A stretch of DNA of 64,000 nt, taken from the NCBI GenBank assembly GCA_038501195.1, contig JBBPUQ010000001.1:5332001-5396000 (forward strand), in the 5' to 3' direction. A program made the position numbers and the translations under genes. Source of the DNA: Nemania diffusa. Taxonomy: Eukaryota; Ascomycota; Sordariomycetes; Xylariales; Xylariaceae. The notes under the pieces are model-generated. The model was not told where the DNA came from and ran no database searches. It worked only from the letters and a program-made list of their open reading frames with translations. Shown here in pieces: positions 49,382-60,462 of this stretch. Position 1 is the first letter of the stretch. Each line of letters opens with the position of its first letter.

Positions 49382-50339
49382 TTTTCAATATTATAGCACG
49401 CCAATTCTTAGGATGTTGATATTGGAGTGCTGTACGACGCATATGTTGACAAGTATGAGAATTTGTATCGTTTTTTTGGTACACAGTCCCTTGCGCGCTT
49501 CACTAAACGCGTCGGCATTTGGTGATATCTACCTCTAGGTAGGTAGGTATCTAAATATGGTATATTCGTAGTGAAAAGTGGCGGTGCAACATTCTGTGGC
49601 GTTTCCTTACGCATACAGCGTTTCCGATCTAACAAAGCTAGAATGTCTCGGCTATCCACACATTTCACTTCTAACAACTTAGTATGACGATTGTTTTCTT
49701 AATTGTAAATTCTATTGGGGATATCAATTTTAACCCATCGCCTCGATTTACTCTCCCATATGTTACAAAAAGTAAACAATAGCCGGGTTCTCATGATTCT
49801 TCGTTATCATTCCCTTATCGTGAGTCCTCTTCTAAGTAATTCATTGGTTGCGTGCTGTGTAGGAAGCACCACTGTGGAAAGCCCACTATTCACCACTCGA
49901 TAGGCATTCACTAGCTACGTAAGTAGGTATATTAGCAGCAGCCATTTCCCACTCGGGACTTTATATAGTGGGCCGTCCCGAGCCCTGACGTTCATACCCC
50001 AGTCTGCCTGGCTCGGGACCCAGGATTAGATTATCGGCCTGACCTCCTCCAGCTGATTGGGAACGAATCGCACCCTGCCCAGAGCTTCCTTGGTTAGTCA
50101 GTTATCTAGCAGCAGTAGTGTATCTCTGTAAGTACCAATCTAGCTGAGCTCACTCATCCGACCACCCATTTGTTACTTTGCTCTTCCATCTGATCCGTCC
50201 CAAGTTTAGGTAGTAGTTAAGGTTCTGTGATGCGTCGAGTGGTTTCACTGCCAGCTTTCTCCCTCACGGCCTCCTCTCCAGTCTCCTCCCCCATTGCTTC
50301 TCTTGCGTGATTGTGGTCAAGGGATGGACAAGAAGAACC
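49382..50339. promoter_or_regulatory. Divergent promoter region between CENP-H and ATG11
   Basis: This 958-bp gap lies between two start codons pointing away from each other. The ATG11 side is C+T rich (50220-50300), as in fungal core promoters. No specific operator is recognised. Confidence 0.5.
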
Positions 50340-53300
50340 ATGGCCACGCAGACGCAGGTGTTGATCGCCCATACGGGCCAGCGCCTGCATGTCGACAGTT
50401 CACAGTTTTCCGAGTGAGTCCCTTGTTTACTTTTCGTCCGTCTGTGAGCCTGCGAGCTCCGGACGGCAGCATCCAAAGTTACGTGGCCGGCTAACTCGTG
50501 CTTTTTTTTTTTGCTAGCCTCGACGGGTTTAAAGGATGGGTTGCTCGACAAAGCGCAATACCACCCCAAAATGTCGTGGCGCTTACATCCCAGGGAAAGA
50601 CGGTCAAGATCCAAACAATACAGTCGGAGGTGAGTGTCCCCATTTAACGGCCACAGCGCGCCTCGGACTTGAATGCTCAGACAGCTTTTCTCGTTAGAAA
50701 GAGATCTATGTATACGATATCCGGATAACGCAAGCTTCTTCCCCGGGTGCATCGACGTCTCTCATTTCCGAATCCCCAGTGCCGAAGCGATACCAGCCAG
50801 TAGCTGCGCCGAACTCGATCGACGATACACATTCGCTCCGATCATGGCAGGATCTCTTCAAGCGGCGACGTGACTGGGCACTGCGTATCTCCGAGGCCTG
50901 TCACGACATGGCGAGTGCTGCGGGGACTCGGTATGCTGAGATGGACGTGATGCTCAAGTGTTTGGATGCTGCTGTCGCGAACCTCGACACCGCCTTGAAG
51001 CCGATCGAACCGAAGTACACCGAGTTCAAGAAATGGGCCGCCCCTGCACAGGAAGAGTATGCAAATCTGACGTCGAACTGGGAAAATTATCTGGAATTAG
51101 CCCGGAGCGTCCCTGTGTCTTCTGTCATGGTGCGCTTCATGACGGGTCAGGATCCCCGTAGACCTCGCCAGTCTACATTGGAAGATCTAATCGACCCCGA
51201 CCCGACGCGCAAGGCGGGAAAGCTGGCAGCAACTGCTTTGCGGAAATACAACGCCAAAATCGCCGATCTCGATAAGGCTGCTGACAAGTTGTTTAATAGC
51301 TGTGATGTATTGTTTCGGGATTTCGACAAGCTTGTCACACGCTCGGCAATGCAGCACGTACAGGACTGCAAGCAACTTTTGGAGGACATCGAGGCAGTTA
51401 CAAACAAAATTGACACAGACTATCAGGCAACACTTCAGTATACAAATCAAGCAAAAGATGTTCCACAAGCGTCTAAAACTGCCGCCAACCATACTAAACA
51501 ACTCTTGCCTAGCCTTCAAACTCGAGCCCAGGAAATGGACGAAATGCTCCGATACGCTACTCAAGCTCGCAACGAGGTTGCTGCTGACTGTATCACCTTC
51601 ATGCGCAACATCGCCGAGATAACAACTCTCCATCACGATGTCAAGAGCCAGATGAACTCCGTGAACCAGGTAGAAGAGGAGATGACTACTTTTGACTATC
51701 TACGGCTCATCCACCAACTACCATTTATGTACGCTTCGTTCATGGTCGAATCTATCAGAAGGCGAGAATGGTCGGAGAAAATTAAGACAGACTCGTCGAC
51801 CCTCGTTAACGAAATGGCCTTGTTTCAGGACGAGGAATTGAAGAGACGGCGAAAATGGGAGAAGATGGTTGGGAATACCTACGGTCCAGAGAAGAATATA
51901 AACTATGTGCTTGGGCTCGAGGTTAATCTTCGCGGCGAAGAAGAGCCTTGGCCGAATGTGACCAAACAAGAACTGGATGATTTCTTAGCAGTGATCCGGC
52001 GTCAAAACGCGGATGGGCCTGTTGTAGCAGACGTTGCCAAACTCATCAGCGACCTCAATAACCCGACGAAACAGCAATACAAAAGGCTGAAGGCTTTCAA
52101 AAACGGCAGTGTTCACGAGGCTGCCCTTGGTCGAAGTGGTCTTCTCATCAGGGGAGACGATGATCTAATCCGAAGTTTGCAGGGTGATAAATCAAAGCTG
52201 GAAAGCAGGCTTAGGACCGCAGAAAGTAGAGTTCGTCGACTAGAAGACCTACTACACCGGCATACGCAGGCATCACGGCCGTCTATATTCCCCCACCAGA
52301 GTGATCAAAATAATTCCTCAACGTCCATTCGAGCTTCGCATGCCTCCCACGACCGTCGCCGATCATCTACATCGGAAAACAACGAGGCTCTTTTGCAGCG
52401 TATTGCTCAACTCGAGGCTGAACTAAATACACAACGAGAGCGTTCTGCTGTTTTACAGAAGGAGGCCGACGCGCATACCGAGCACATACATGAAGCCAAT
52501 TCGACCAAGCAGGACCTCTTGGGCAATATGGAAGCCCTTAAGAAAGAATTCATGGAAGAACGTAAATCTTACATGGATGAGATCAAGCACCTTAAAGCAC
52601 GACTAGAAGAGAGCGAGGACGCAATGGTCCAATCGATGCAAGATGAAATCGATCGCCTGAACAACGAAAAGCGAGATGATGCTCTAAAGACACAAGGGCA
52701 GGTAGACTTCTTACGCAATGAAGCTAAGGTACAGCGGGAACGAATTGTTTCTCTTGAGAGGGAACTCCGCGAAGCTCGCGACATGATCAAGAGCATGACT
52801 AAACAAATAGAGGACTTGAATGAAAACACGGACATCCAGGCTCGATCTCTTCGAGAGCTTTATAACCAACTCTCTCCAACAGAAGCCGCGCCGCAGGACT
52901 TCACGGATTTAATAGATGCTGTCGTAACAAAATCGACCGATGTCCTTGCAAAGGTAGAATCTCTAGAAGAAGATCTCTCTTTAATTAAAACCGATCTTAG
53001 TCTTGCCGATGCTACTGCTAAGGACGTGAAGGCCGAGCTATTATCTACGAAGGAAAAACTGTCTAGCGAAGAGATGACGGTCGTGCGCATCCGCGAGTCA
53101 CTAGACAGGGAGAAGGCCAGATGTGCTACTCTAGAAACAGAAGTGAATGATGGCCGCGAGCAGCTCAATGAAGTGAGAATCAAAATGACTGAAGGAGAAA
53201 CTGGATCCGAGACGCTGCGAAAGAAGCTCGAGGAGGAGGAGAAGAAGGTCGCCGACTTAACAGAGCAATTAGCATCTAGGCAGTCTCAAGTGGGCAGCCT

Positions 53301-54624
53301 AGAAGAAGAAGTGCGGATGTTCCAAGAAAAGTTGCAATCAACTGAATCGAGCCTGGTGGCTTTAGACAGAAGATTTGAGGATCGCAATACCCGCTCAAAA
53401 GACGTAGCCCAGCGGTTGTTCACTCATAACGAACGACTTATCAGGCTCCTAGAGCGCCTCAGCTTCTCAGTCATGCGGACAGACGGGTCAATGCTTATTC
53501 AAAAGATTCCACGATCAGAGCGAGTATCACAAAATCCCAATGATTCTTCCGACCCAGGGACATCTATTAGACGGTCATTCTCAATGGGGAATAGCGCTCT
53601 TAGCGATAGTACTGACCTACGATTGCTCTATTGGATGAACGCCGAGACTCCTGTTGCGGAAGAGGAGCAGTATCAAGCCTTTATGGCGGGACCAGGAAAC
53701 TTCGATATCGATGCGTTCTCCGAGGCAATATATCGTCGCGTCAAGGAGATCGAACACACAGCTCGCAAGATGACACGTGACGCCCGTAGCTTCCGTGAAC
53801 GCGCTCACATAGCAGCCAAGGAAGCTCATGAGAAGATCGCATTCAAGCACTTCAAAGAAGGGGACCTTGCACTCTTTCTTCCCACTAGGAATCAAACAGC
53901 CGGAGCTTGGGCGGCATTCAACGTCGGCTGTCCACATTTCTTCCTTCGTGAGCAAGAAAGCCACCGTCTCCGAAACAGAGAGTGGCTTGTGGCTCGGATC
54001 ACTCGGATCCAGGAACGTGTCGTCGACTTATCCAAGAGCCTACAGCCCACAAACACCCTTTTGGGTGAAGGCGAAACAGATTCTATGAATGCAGGCGATG
54101 ACAATGACAACCCATTTGACCTATCAGACGGCTTGCGCTGGTGGTTGATAGATGCGCACGAAGACAAACCAGGTGCCCCGTCCACGCCGGGCCTCGCCAA
54201 GTCAACAGTTGCCTCTAATAAAGTGGAAGCAGTGGCAGATATGCATTCCTATGGACGACCTGGGAAGCACAAATCTAAGCTCGGTCCCAATGGTGGTATA
54301 GAGGGTGTCAGTCGAACGCTGAACAAGAGCCTGGAGAGCAGACGCAGCAGTTCAGGCTCTAAGAAAGCCTTACCTTTTGCGCCAGGTGCCACGGCTGCTA
54401 AAGGTAGCGCACTAGCTAGTGAAACGAATAGTCTGCGTGCTGTTCCCGCCGAAAGCCCCGGAGTTGAGGCGAGCCCAACTTTGGAGCACAGCATTGCCGG
54501 ACCTAGCAACGCACAGGAAGAAACGACGACAAAGTCGCATCATCAAGAAAAGGGAAAATCGGTGGCCCCGCCAAACGACCCGAATGAGGTGCGAAACATC
54601 GCTGATACTCTTTTTGGTGCTTGA
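50340..54624 (+). CDS. ATG11: Autophagy scaffold protein ATG11
   Basis: Model: 50340-50413, 50518-50629, 50698-54624; 1370 aa; introns of 104 and 68 nt. Atg11 links cargo receptors to the autophagy initiation machinery in selective autophagy (mitophagy, pexophagy). The N terminus has the ubiquitin-like start QVLIAHTGQRLHVDSSQF, GFKGWVARQSAIPPQNVVAL and KEIYVYDIR. A helical domain follows (residues about 90-520), then a long coiled coil rich in Glu, Lys and Leu (roughly 530-940). The ATG11/FIP200-type C-terminal domain (about 1040-1190) contains FKEGDLALFLPTRN, WAAFNVGCPHFFLREQE and REWLVARITRIQERVVDLS. The tail is Ser/Ala-rich. Without the first two small exons the protein would lack its conserved N terminus. 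Confidence 0.95.
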
Positions 54625-55734
54625 AAAAAGGGTGTGGGACTGATGGAATATTAGGGCCGTTTTGAACTAGACAACACACCGCATCCACATTCGCAACAAC
54701 GCAGTCCACAAAAACAAAGTCGGTCTCCAACGCAAACACGACACCAACCCCCACCACAATTACAGCGAGACGCTAGCGATACCCCAAGCCGGAGGAGTAT
54801 AGTTTGGGATTCGCTCTGGAATTTAGACCTTAGTTATCCAGGGAAGTAAAGGACATAAGTGTCGCCACCCTGCGACCCTCCCAATCCTCCCAATCCCATG
54901 ATTAAGAAGCCTCGACGCCTTCATACATACTTGCTTACATATTTGCTCTGCCTTGGGCCATCGGAAAGGAGCAACGGCGTTTGGGTCCTTCGACAAGTAT
55001 TGTTTAGCTCTAAGCATAGATTCAGTTTCTATATGGAATATGGGTTTTGGTAGCGCTTTCGTCATTCTTACTCTGCTTCTAGGTTGCAAGCATCGTTACC
55101 TAGGTTCGGAGAAGCGGGATTGTGAGGTTTGGGGGCTAGCATAGTAGGCATAGGGGAGAGTGCAAGGGAGACGGGAGACGGGAGACGGGGTTGAGGGTTC
55201 ATAATTTCGAGAAAGGGGTGGTAATGAGACCTATAGCTACCTGTTCACAGAAACTGAGGTAGTAGAATGGAAATACCCTGTGTCGCCTATTTAATAGCCC
55301 GACATATGAACAAATACAATTACAAGTATTGGTTCTTGGGTACTCAGCGCATAGCAACCTAGAATAATACGCTTTCGCTAGCAGAGAAAGTATCGAGGTA
55401 GCCACAATGATATTGGAAATATACACTTTGTACATCTATGGGCTAAGAAGTACCCATTTCTACATATGGTACACGACAGGTTGTCTGGTTCTTGACGCCC
55501 CTTTTTCTTACGTTGAAAGGTGCATAGGATATCTCTATTCCCATCTCTATCTCTCCAGGATAGCCCTAGCTGTCGTTCTAGGAGCCTCCATTCAACCTTT
55601 GTCTAGATGCAAGGCTCGAACCAACTCCTCCAGCACCTGCCTAGCACTGGGGTTTGCCTCATGATATTGACATATCTAGGCTCGGCCGACCTTTATCATC
55701 CCGGTCTTGTTCTGTGGTCTTGTTCATGCGAGGG
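54625..55734. other. Convergent intergenic region
   Basis: 3' UTRs of ATG11 and the bL9m gene. It contains a GGGAGAC/GGGAGACGGGAGACGGG tandem near 55169-55190. No gene is supported. Confidence 0.5.
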
Positions 55735-56855
55735 CTACGACTCCTCGGAAACAACCTGCACAACGCGGCTCACAGGCGCGAGCTCTTGTCCGTCAGCGCC
55801 AACACCAGGCGCAATGAGAATTTCGAAGGTGCCAAGCCTCTTGATGCGGTTTTCGCCATCGTGCTCCGGGTCCAGGCCCCGGAGCTCTATGGCCGAGGGC
55901 TCGAGCGCAACGCGGGTGCCCTGGGGGTCAGCGAGCAGCTTCTCCTTGATCAGGGCCAGGATGTCGCCCCGCGACACGGAGCCAAAGATGGGGGTCACGG
56001 CGGCTGCCTCGGGGACCTCGGGGGCGGGCGTCGAGGTGGCGGCGTTGTAGGCCAGCGAGGGGGAGCGCGGGGCTGCGGGTTCGGGGGGAGGCGCGGGGGC
56101 GGTGGGCACGGGGCTACGCCGGAAGATGAGGGCTTCGGGGAGGAGGGTCGTGAGGAGGGTCTGTATTTCTTCGGCCTATTGCTCCGTTAGCAAATGAATA
56201 TCCACCGCTATAACCCCCTTGTCTCCGCAGAACTGCTCCCAAGCTCTCTATTTCAGAAATGGGAGGATGGCGGGTTGGGACGAGAGGAAAGGAGCTATGT
56301 ATTGCTTACTGGTAGCGCTAGGGAATCCTTGGGCTTGCTCTTCGCCTCCTTGGGCGCCTCCTTCTTCGGCTTCCCCTCCTCTGGGGCCAGCTTCATGCCA
56401 AAGGTGCGATCGCGCACGCCGATGGCGGCTTCGCTGAGCCCCATCTCGGCGAACCGCTGCCGCGTCATGTATTCGGCGGCACCCTTGGGGAACCAGATGT
56501 TGCGCATGCGGCCCGGCTTGACGCGGATGATGGCATCTAATTTTTTTTCACGTCGCGAGAGTCAGCTTGGTCCGGTCTAGTAGGAGGGGGTCGCTCTGAC
56601 GACCAGGTGCGGTAGTGTGTGTGGCCGTGCATGTGTGTGTAAATTATAGTAGGTCTGAGGTGACATACATCTCCGCCCAAACCCCTTAATGTTCTTGAGC
56701 AGACGCACCGGAATGCCCTGCAAGTCCTCGAGCTCGGCTTTTGTTGCCTTCGCGCGGGTCTGCGTCCACGAGAGAGGCGACAGGGAAGAGGGCTGGACCA
56801 GCCGCCGGAGACAGCTGAGACAGGTCGGGGAGCGGGCGAGAAATGGTGTCGCCAT
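55735..56855 (-). CDS. MRPL50: Mitochondrial large-subunit ribosomal protein bL9m
   Basis: Model: 56855-56669, 56536-56310, 56175-55735; 284 aa; introns of 132 and 134 nt. It is a structural protein of the mitochondrial 54S subunit. The N terminus is Ser/Arg/Leu-rich like a mitochondrial presequence (MATPFLARSPTCLSCLRRLV). The bL9 N-terminal domain follows (VRLLKNIKGFGRR, then IIRVKPGRMRNIWFPKGAAE, YMTRQRFAEMG). A Lys/Pro/Glu-rich linker leads to a C-terminal domain with FGSVSRGDILALIKEKLL, reminiscent of the bL9 C-terminal segment GSVT..DI. The first junction gives GRR-Y-AIIRV; the Tyr codon is split by the intron. Confidence 0.87.
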
Positions 56856-57830
56856 CTTGCTCTCGAGACCAATTGACTGGTTTGCGGCGGGAGGCTACGT
56901 TCGTGGACTAGACGCTCGTCGTTCTTAGCAGGCGTGAAACTGGAGACCTCGAAGCTATTCATCGAGATGTTTTTCGAGTGGTCGATTTTTAAGTGGGTCT
57001 CTCTCAATTCTTAGATATAATTAACCAATTAGGAGGGGTCTAGCGTCTCTCTGTACGACAGCTGCGGCCTGGGCTTAGCTTGGCAGGTAGCTCCAAGCCT
57101 TTTCCTATGAACTCATGTCAACTCGTCCATCAGCTTAACAGCTTGGGTAGTAAATGAGCCATGATGATGCGTGCCCACACAATAAGTAGGTCTAATGACG
57201 AATTCGACATAATCTCGCATATTGCAATTACTAAAACAAACTGCTCGTTTTAGAATTGCGCGATTCTACATGGCTACTGGTTTAGCATATACGCCAACAT
57301 TGAAATCGCAGCTACATGCACCGTATGTATGTGTATGCATGAATGGCATAAGTATGTGTTCAGGTGTAGATTATGTAGGTATCATAGATACATGTATTAC
57401 CTCCTGGTATGCGTATCCTGTACTTGCTTAAAGTAGGAGCCTTCTTGTACCTAGGTAGCTCTAGCCTATTAGAAATGATTGACGGTGATTCATAATACCA
57501 GGAAGGAACGTCTACTATGTAGGCGTCGAGCAAACTGCAGACCTCTCTTTCCATTCTCTCTTTGGCCGCAATCCCTTAGGCATCACAGCCCTAGGTGCTC
57601 AGGTGCCTCTAATACATCTATTTTATCCTCCGCTCCCTCCTTAGGTACCTACCTACCTACCTTTCATATTTCTCAATTATCAGTAAACAAAGAAGACCAC
57701 AAGGTGGTCCAGCACCAGTCTCATCTGGCGTTTATCGGGTTGAAGGGCTCTCCTATCTGTGGGATTTTCACTTGGACATCGTTCCTGTTTCTATCCCACA
57801 ACAACCGCGTGCCATATGTGCGTAGGTGCC
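56856..57830. other. Divergent intergenic region
   Basis: Promoters of bL9m (minus) and the 57831 gene (plus). A GGTACCTACCTACCTACC run lies at 57643-57660. No gene is supported. Confidence 0.5.
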
Positions 57831-58553
57831 ATGGACAGCCAACTGGTTACGTTGCCACGTCTTCCGTCCCCGTTGCCAGTTAACGGGGAACCGGCTGATG
57901 TCTGCACAGCTGAGTCTGAATCCCAACTCCAAGAACCTACTCAGCAAGGTAGCGAAGAAGAAGGTCAGCTAGAGCCTGGAGAGGTCCCAACCTCTGAAAT
58001 CAAACAGGAGGAAACAGCCCACGATAGTACTTCAAACCCATTCAAGTACCATTCCATCTCAAATGGTCATTATGCAAGTTGAACCGACACTCTGCATTGA
58101 GGCTATACTGACATGCAGTAGAGTGTGGCCGTGAACCCTTTCGCGCATATTCCCGTCACAACTAACTCAGCCAATCCCTTCGCGCCGTCTGAGCCGCAGA
58201 GCAGTTTCAGTTTCAGTGACACCCCTCGACCAGTGACCGCAACCCAACGTCGCAACCATGCCCGGTTCGGCAATATAGTTACTCGGTTGCAAAACTTTGA
58301 CGGGTCTGTTACTGAGCTACTAGCCGTAGCCACTACCCAACAGCAGTTAGATGAGGCCTTCCGCGACCTTGATCATGCTAAGGATCAACTCAAGGATGTC
58401 CTTCGAGAGTTCGAAATTCAAGGCTACTTCAGTAACCGGCAAAACCAAAGGAAAAATAGCGCGATTCGGGATCTTATCAAGGCTTCGCAGCGCATCGCGC
58501 AGCTTACCAAGAAGCTATGGGATCTCCAACATCGTGAGGCTGGTGCCCGCTGA
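57831..58553 (+). CDS. Protein of unknown function with Asn-Pro-Phe motifs
   Basis: Model: 57831-58045 and 58124-58553, 214 aa, with a 78-nt intron (GTACCA donor, TAGAG acceptor). I do not recognise the family. The first 70 residues are acidic and Gln/Glu/Pro-rich. Around the junction and after it NPF occurs three times (NPFN, NPFAHIP, NPFAPSE). The C-terminal 110 residues are helical and charged (LLAVATTQQQLDEAFRDLDH, QLKDVLREFEIQ, IRDLIKASQRIAQLTKKLWD), likely a coiled coil. NPF is known as an EH-domain ligand, but that role is only a possibility here. The splice choice is the one that links both frames; other donors leave a stop or a frameshift. Its neighbour at 58949 is on the same strand. 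Confidence 0.55.
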
Positions 58554-58948
58554 TGGAGAGAGCTGGGGGATTTTAAAGGGCAAAGTGAAGTATCATTTCT
58601 TTTGCGGTAGGATATGTAATCAGCTACACCGTTCCAGGCCTCGTGGAGTTTCGATCGCTTGTCGCGTTCGCTAAATAATAGACTATACCCACGTAGAGAG
58701 AAAGGTCAAATCAAGGCAAGGAATTCACTGCAGCCGCAGATCTATGCGCATTCTCCTTACCCCGATTGGTGCAAATTCACTGCTGAATAATGCCTCGGAT
58801 GCATCGTGAAGACAACTGACGCTTGGAGACACCACGCGGTCACCGCGGAGATCCAGCGTACAATATATGCAGGGGATTACTTCATCTGTGTGTCCTACAA
58901 CATCATACTATCCGCCCCTATATCCCTTCATTTCCTTCGCTTTAGCAC
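58554..58948. other. Short same-strand spacer
   Basis: 3' UTR of the preceding gene and promoter of the next. Nothing else is seen. Confidence 0.45.
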
Positions 58949-60462
58949 ATGGTACCATCCCCGCACGCAATTCGGTGCTATAAGTGCGCGAGGCCGCTGG
59001 CCAATGCCTTGATCTTGTTAGGTAATAGCACTAGAATCCTGGCCCCGTCCAACCGGGTCGTCTTACCGTCTCTTATTCCTACGACAAACAAAAAACACAA
59101 AAGCCAATGGTGCAATAGCATGTACCATTGTGTTAGTCATGATGGGCTCTGGCTGCCAGAAGTGGCTGCTCAGTCTTTGGTTCCGAGTTCAGGTCATGAC
59201 CACCTTTATTGAAATGGGCGTTCGAGGCCGAGTGTTGCTTTTCCAGAATCTCATTCTAACCTGGACCCCGAGCACCTTCGCCGCCAATTCAAAGCCGCAC
59301 TAGCCACCAAGGTCCCAGTATTACCAGCATCGTCATGTGCCGTGTCAGTGCGGTTATTATGACTTCTCCAGGTTGTAACCACGCACGACAGAGCGGTTGG
59401 CAGGACAGCGCTGTTGGAACACATCTGAGCGACTTGATAACTCGATGCTCATCTTGCAAGAATGGACAGGCTTTCTGCGGTAAACTGACCATCGACAGTG
59501 GCCTCAGCACTCAGTCTAGATCGTCTGCCCGCCGTTCTGCGGGAGTCCCACAGCTCCCGTCTTTGGCATCCTTAATCCAGCCTATTCCAGGCGCGGCCCG
59601 CCCAGCGAAAAATACCCTCGACGGCAAGTGCAAGTTCTGCGCCTTATACGAGTCCGAGATTCGCCTAGCCGACCAAATCAAACAGACCCTGATGGATTAC
59701 AACATGGCGTTGCTATTTGACGAAGCACGCATCGCGGTAAAAGCTGAGAGTAAGACCTGACTTATATCAATCCTTCATCATCTTGGTACCACATAAGACT
59801 AGAAAATTTTATCCACCTTCCGTGCCCACGGGCGACGCTATGGAAGCTATCTAGAAAACCGGAGGGTACTTTTCGTACGAAATCGCTAACTCTAGTGCCG
59901 ATAGTGGAGCGCGCGTTTCAACACGCTGTAGACGAGGCCGTCAGGGTGTATGGCATCGATGGAAAAAGTCGGGATAAGGCTCTCCGAACCCGTGAGTAAT
60001 TCTACATGTCATCCTTTGCACCGCTCGATTGTTTTGTCTGGGAACGCAATTACTAACTCATACGCTACAGTGGATGCCGAGTATCAAAAAGCCAGCGCCG
60101 AAATTAGTAGGATATGTGGTGAAAGACAGCTAGCACCATACCGACAGCTATATGGTAGGTAAACTTCGATCATGCCAATTGCCCCACGAAGGCAAGTTAC
60201 GACTACAGATTATCACTGCGAATTTTGAAATGCTATTTGCTGGGTAGGCGAGGAGTACGGGGAAAAGTTTCTGTCTAAACACTCTGTGGATGTTGAAGCG
60301 TCGTCGATTTGCCGATCAAAACGATTCGCTACGGAAATAATCAACGATGTTAGGCCAATAGGGATCAGGGGGAACGCACGTGGCCGTACCTGGCTTATGA
60401 AAACACGTGGACACCAGGCAAGCTTAAACTACCTACCTACTCTATACCTAGTGTTTAAATAA
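58949..60462 (+). CDS. Protein of unknown function with CxxC motifs, six exons
   Basis: Model: 58949-59192, 59247-59347, 59392-59749, 59803-59991, 60071-60154, 60248-60462; 396 aa, in frame throughout; introns of 54, 44, 53, 79 and 93 nt. I do not recognise the family. Cys pairs that could bind zinc are RCYKCARPLAN near the N terminus, RCSSCKNGQAFCG in the middle and GKCKFCALYESEI. The C-terminal half is helical (EIRLADQIKQTLMDYNMALL, VPIVERAFQHAVDEAVRVYG, VDAEYQKASAEISRICGERQ, EEYGEKFL). The helical half is the best supported, because three successive introns each restore one frame. The N-terminal start is less sure, since the first exon could contain another intron or begin elsewhere. Confidence 0.6.
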
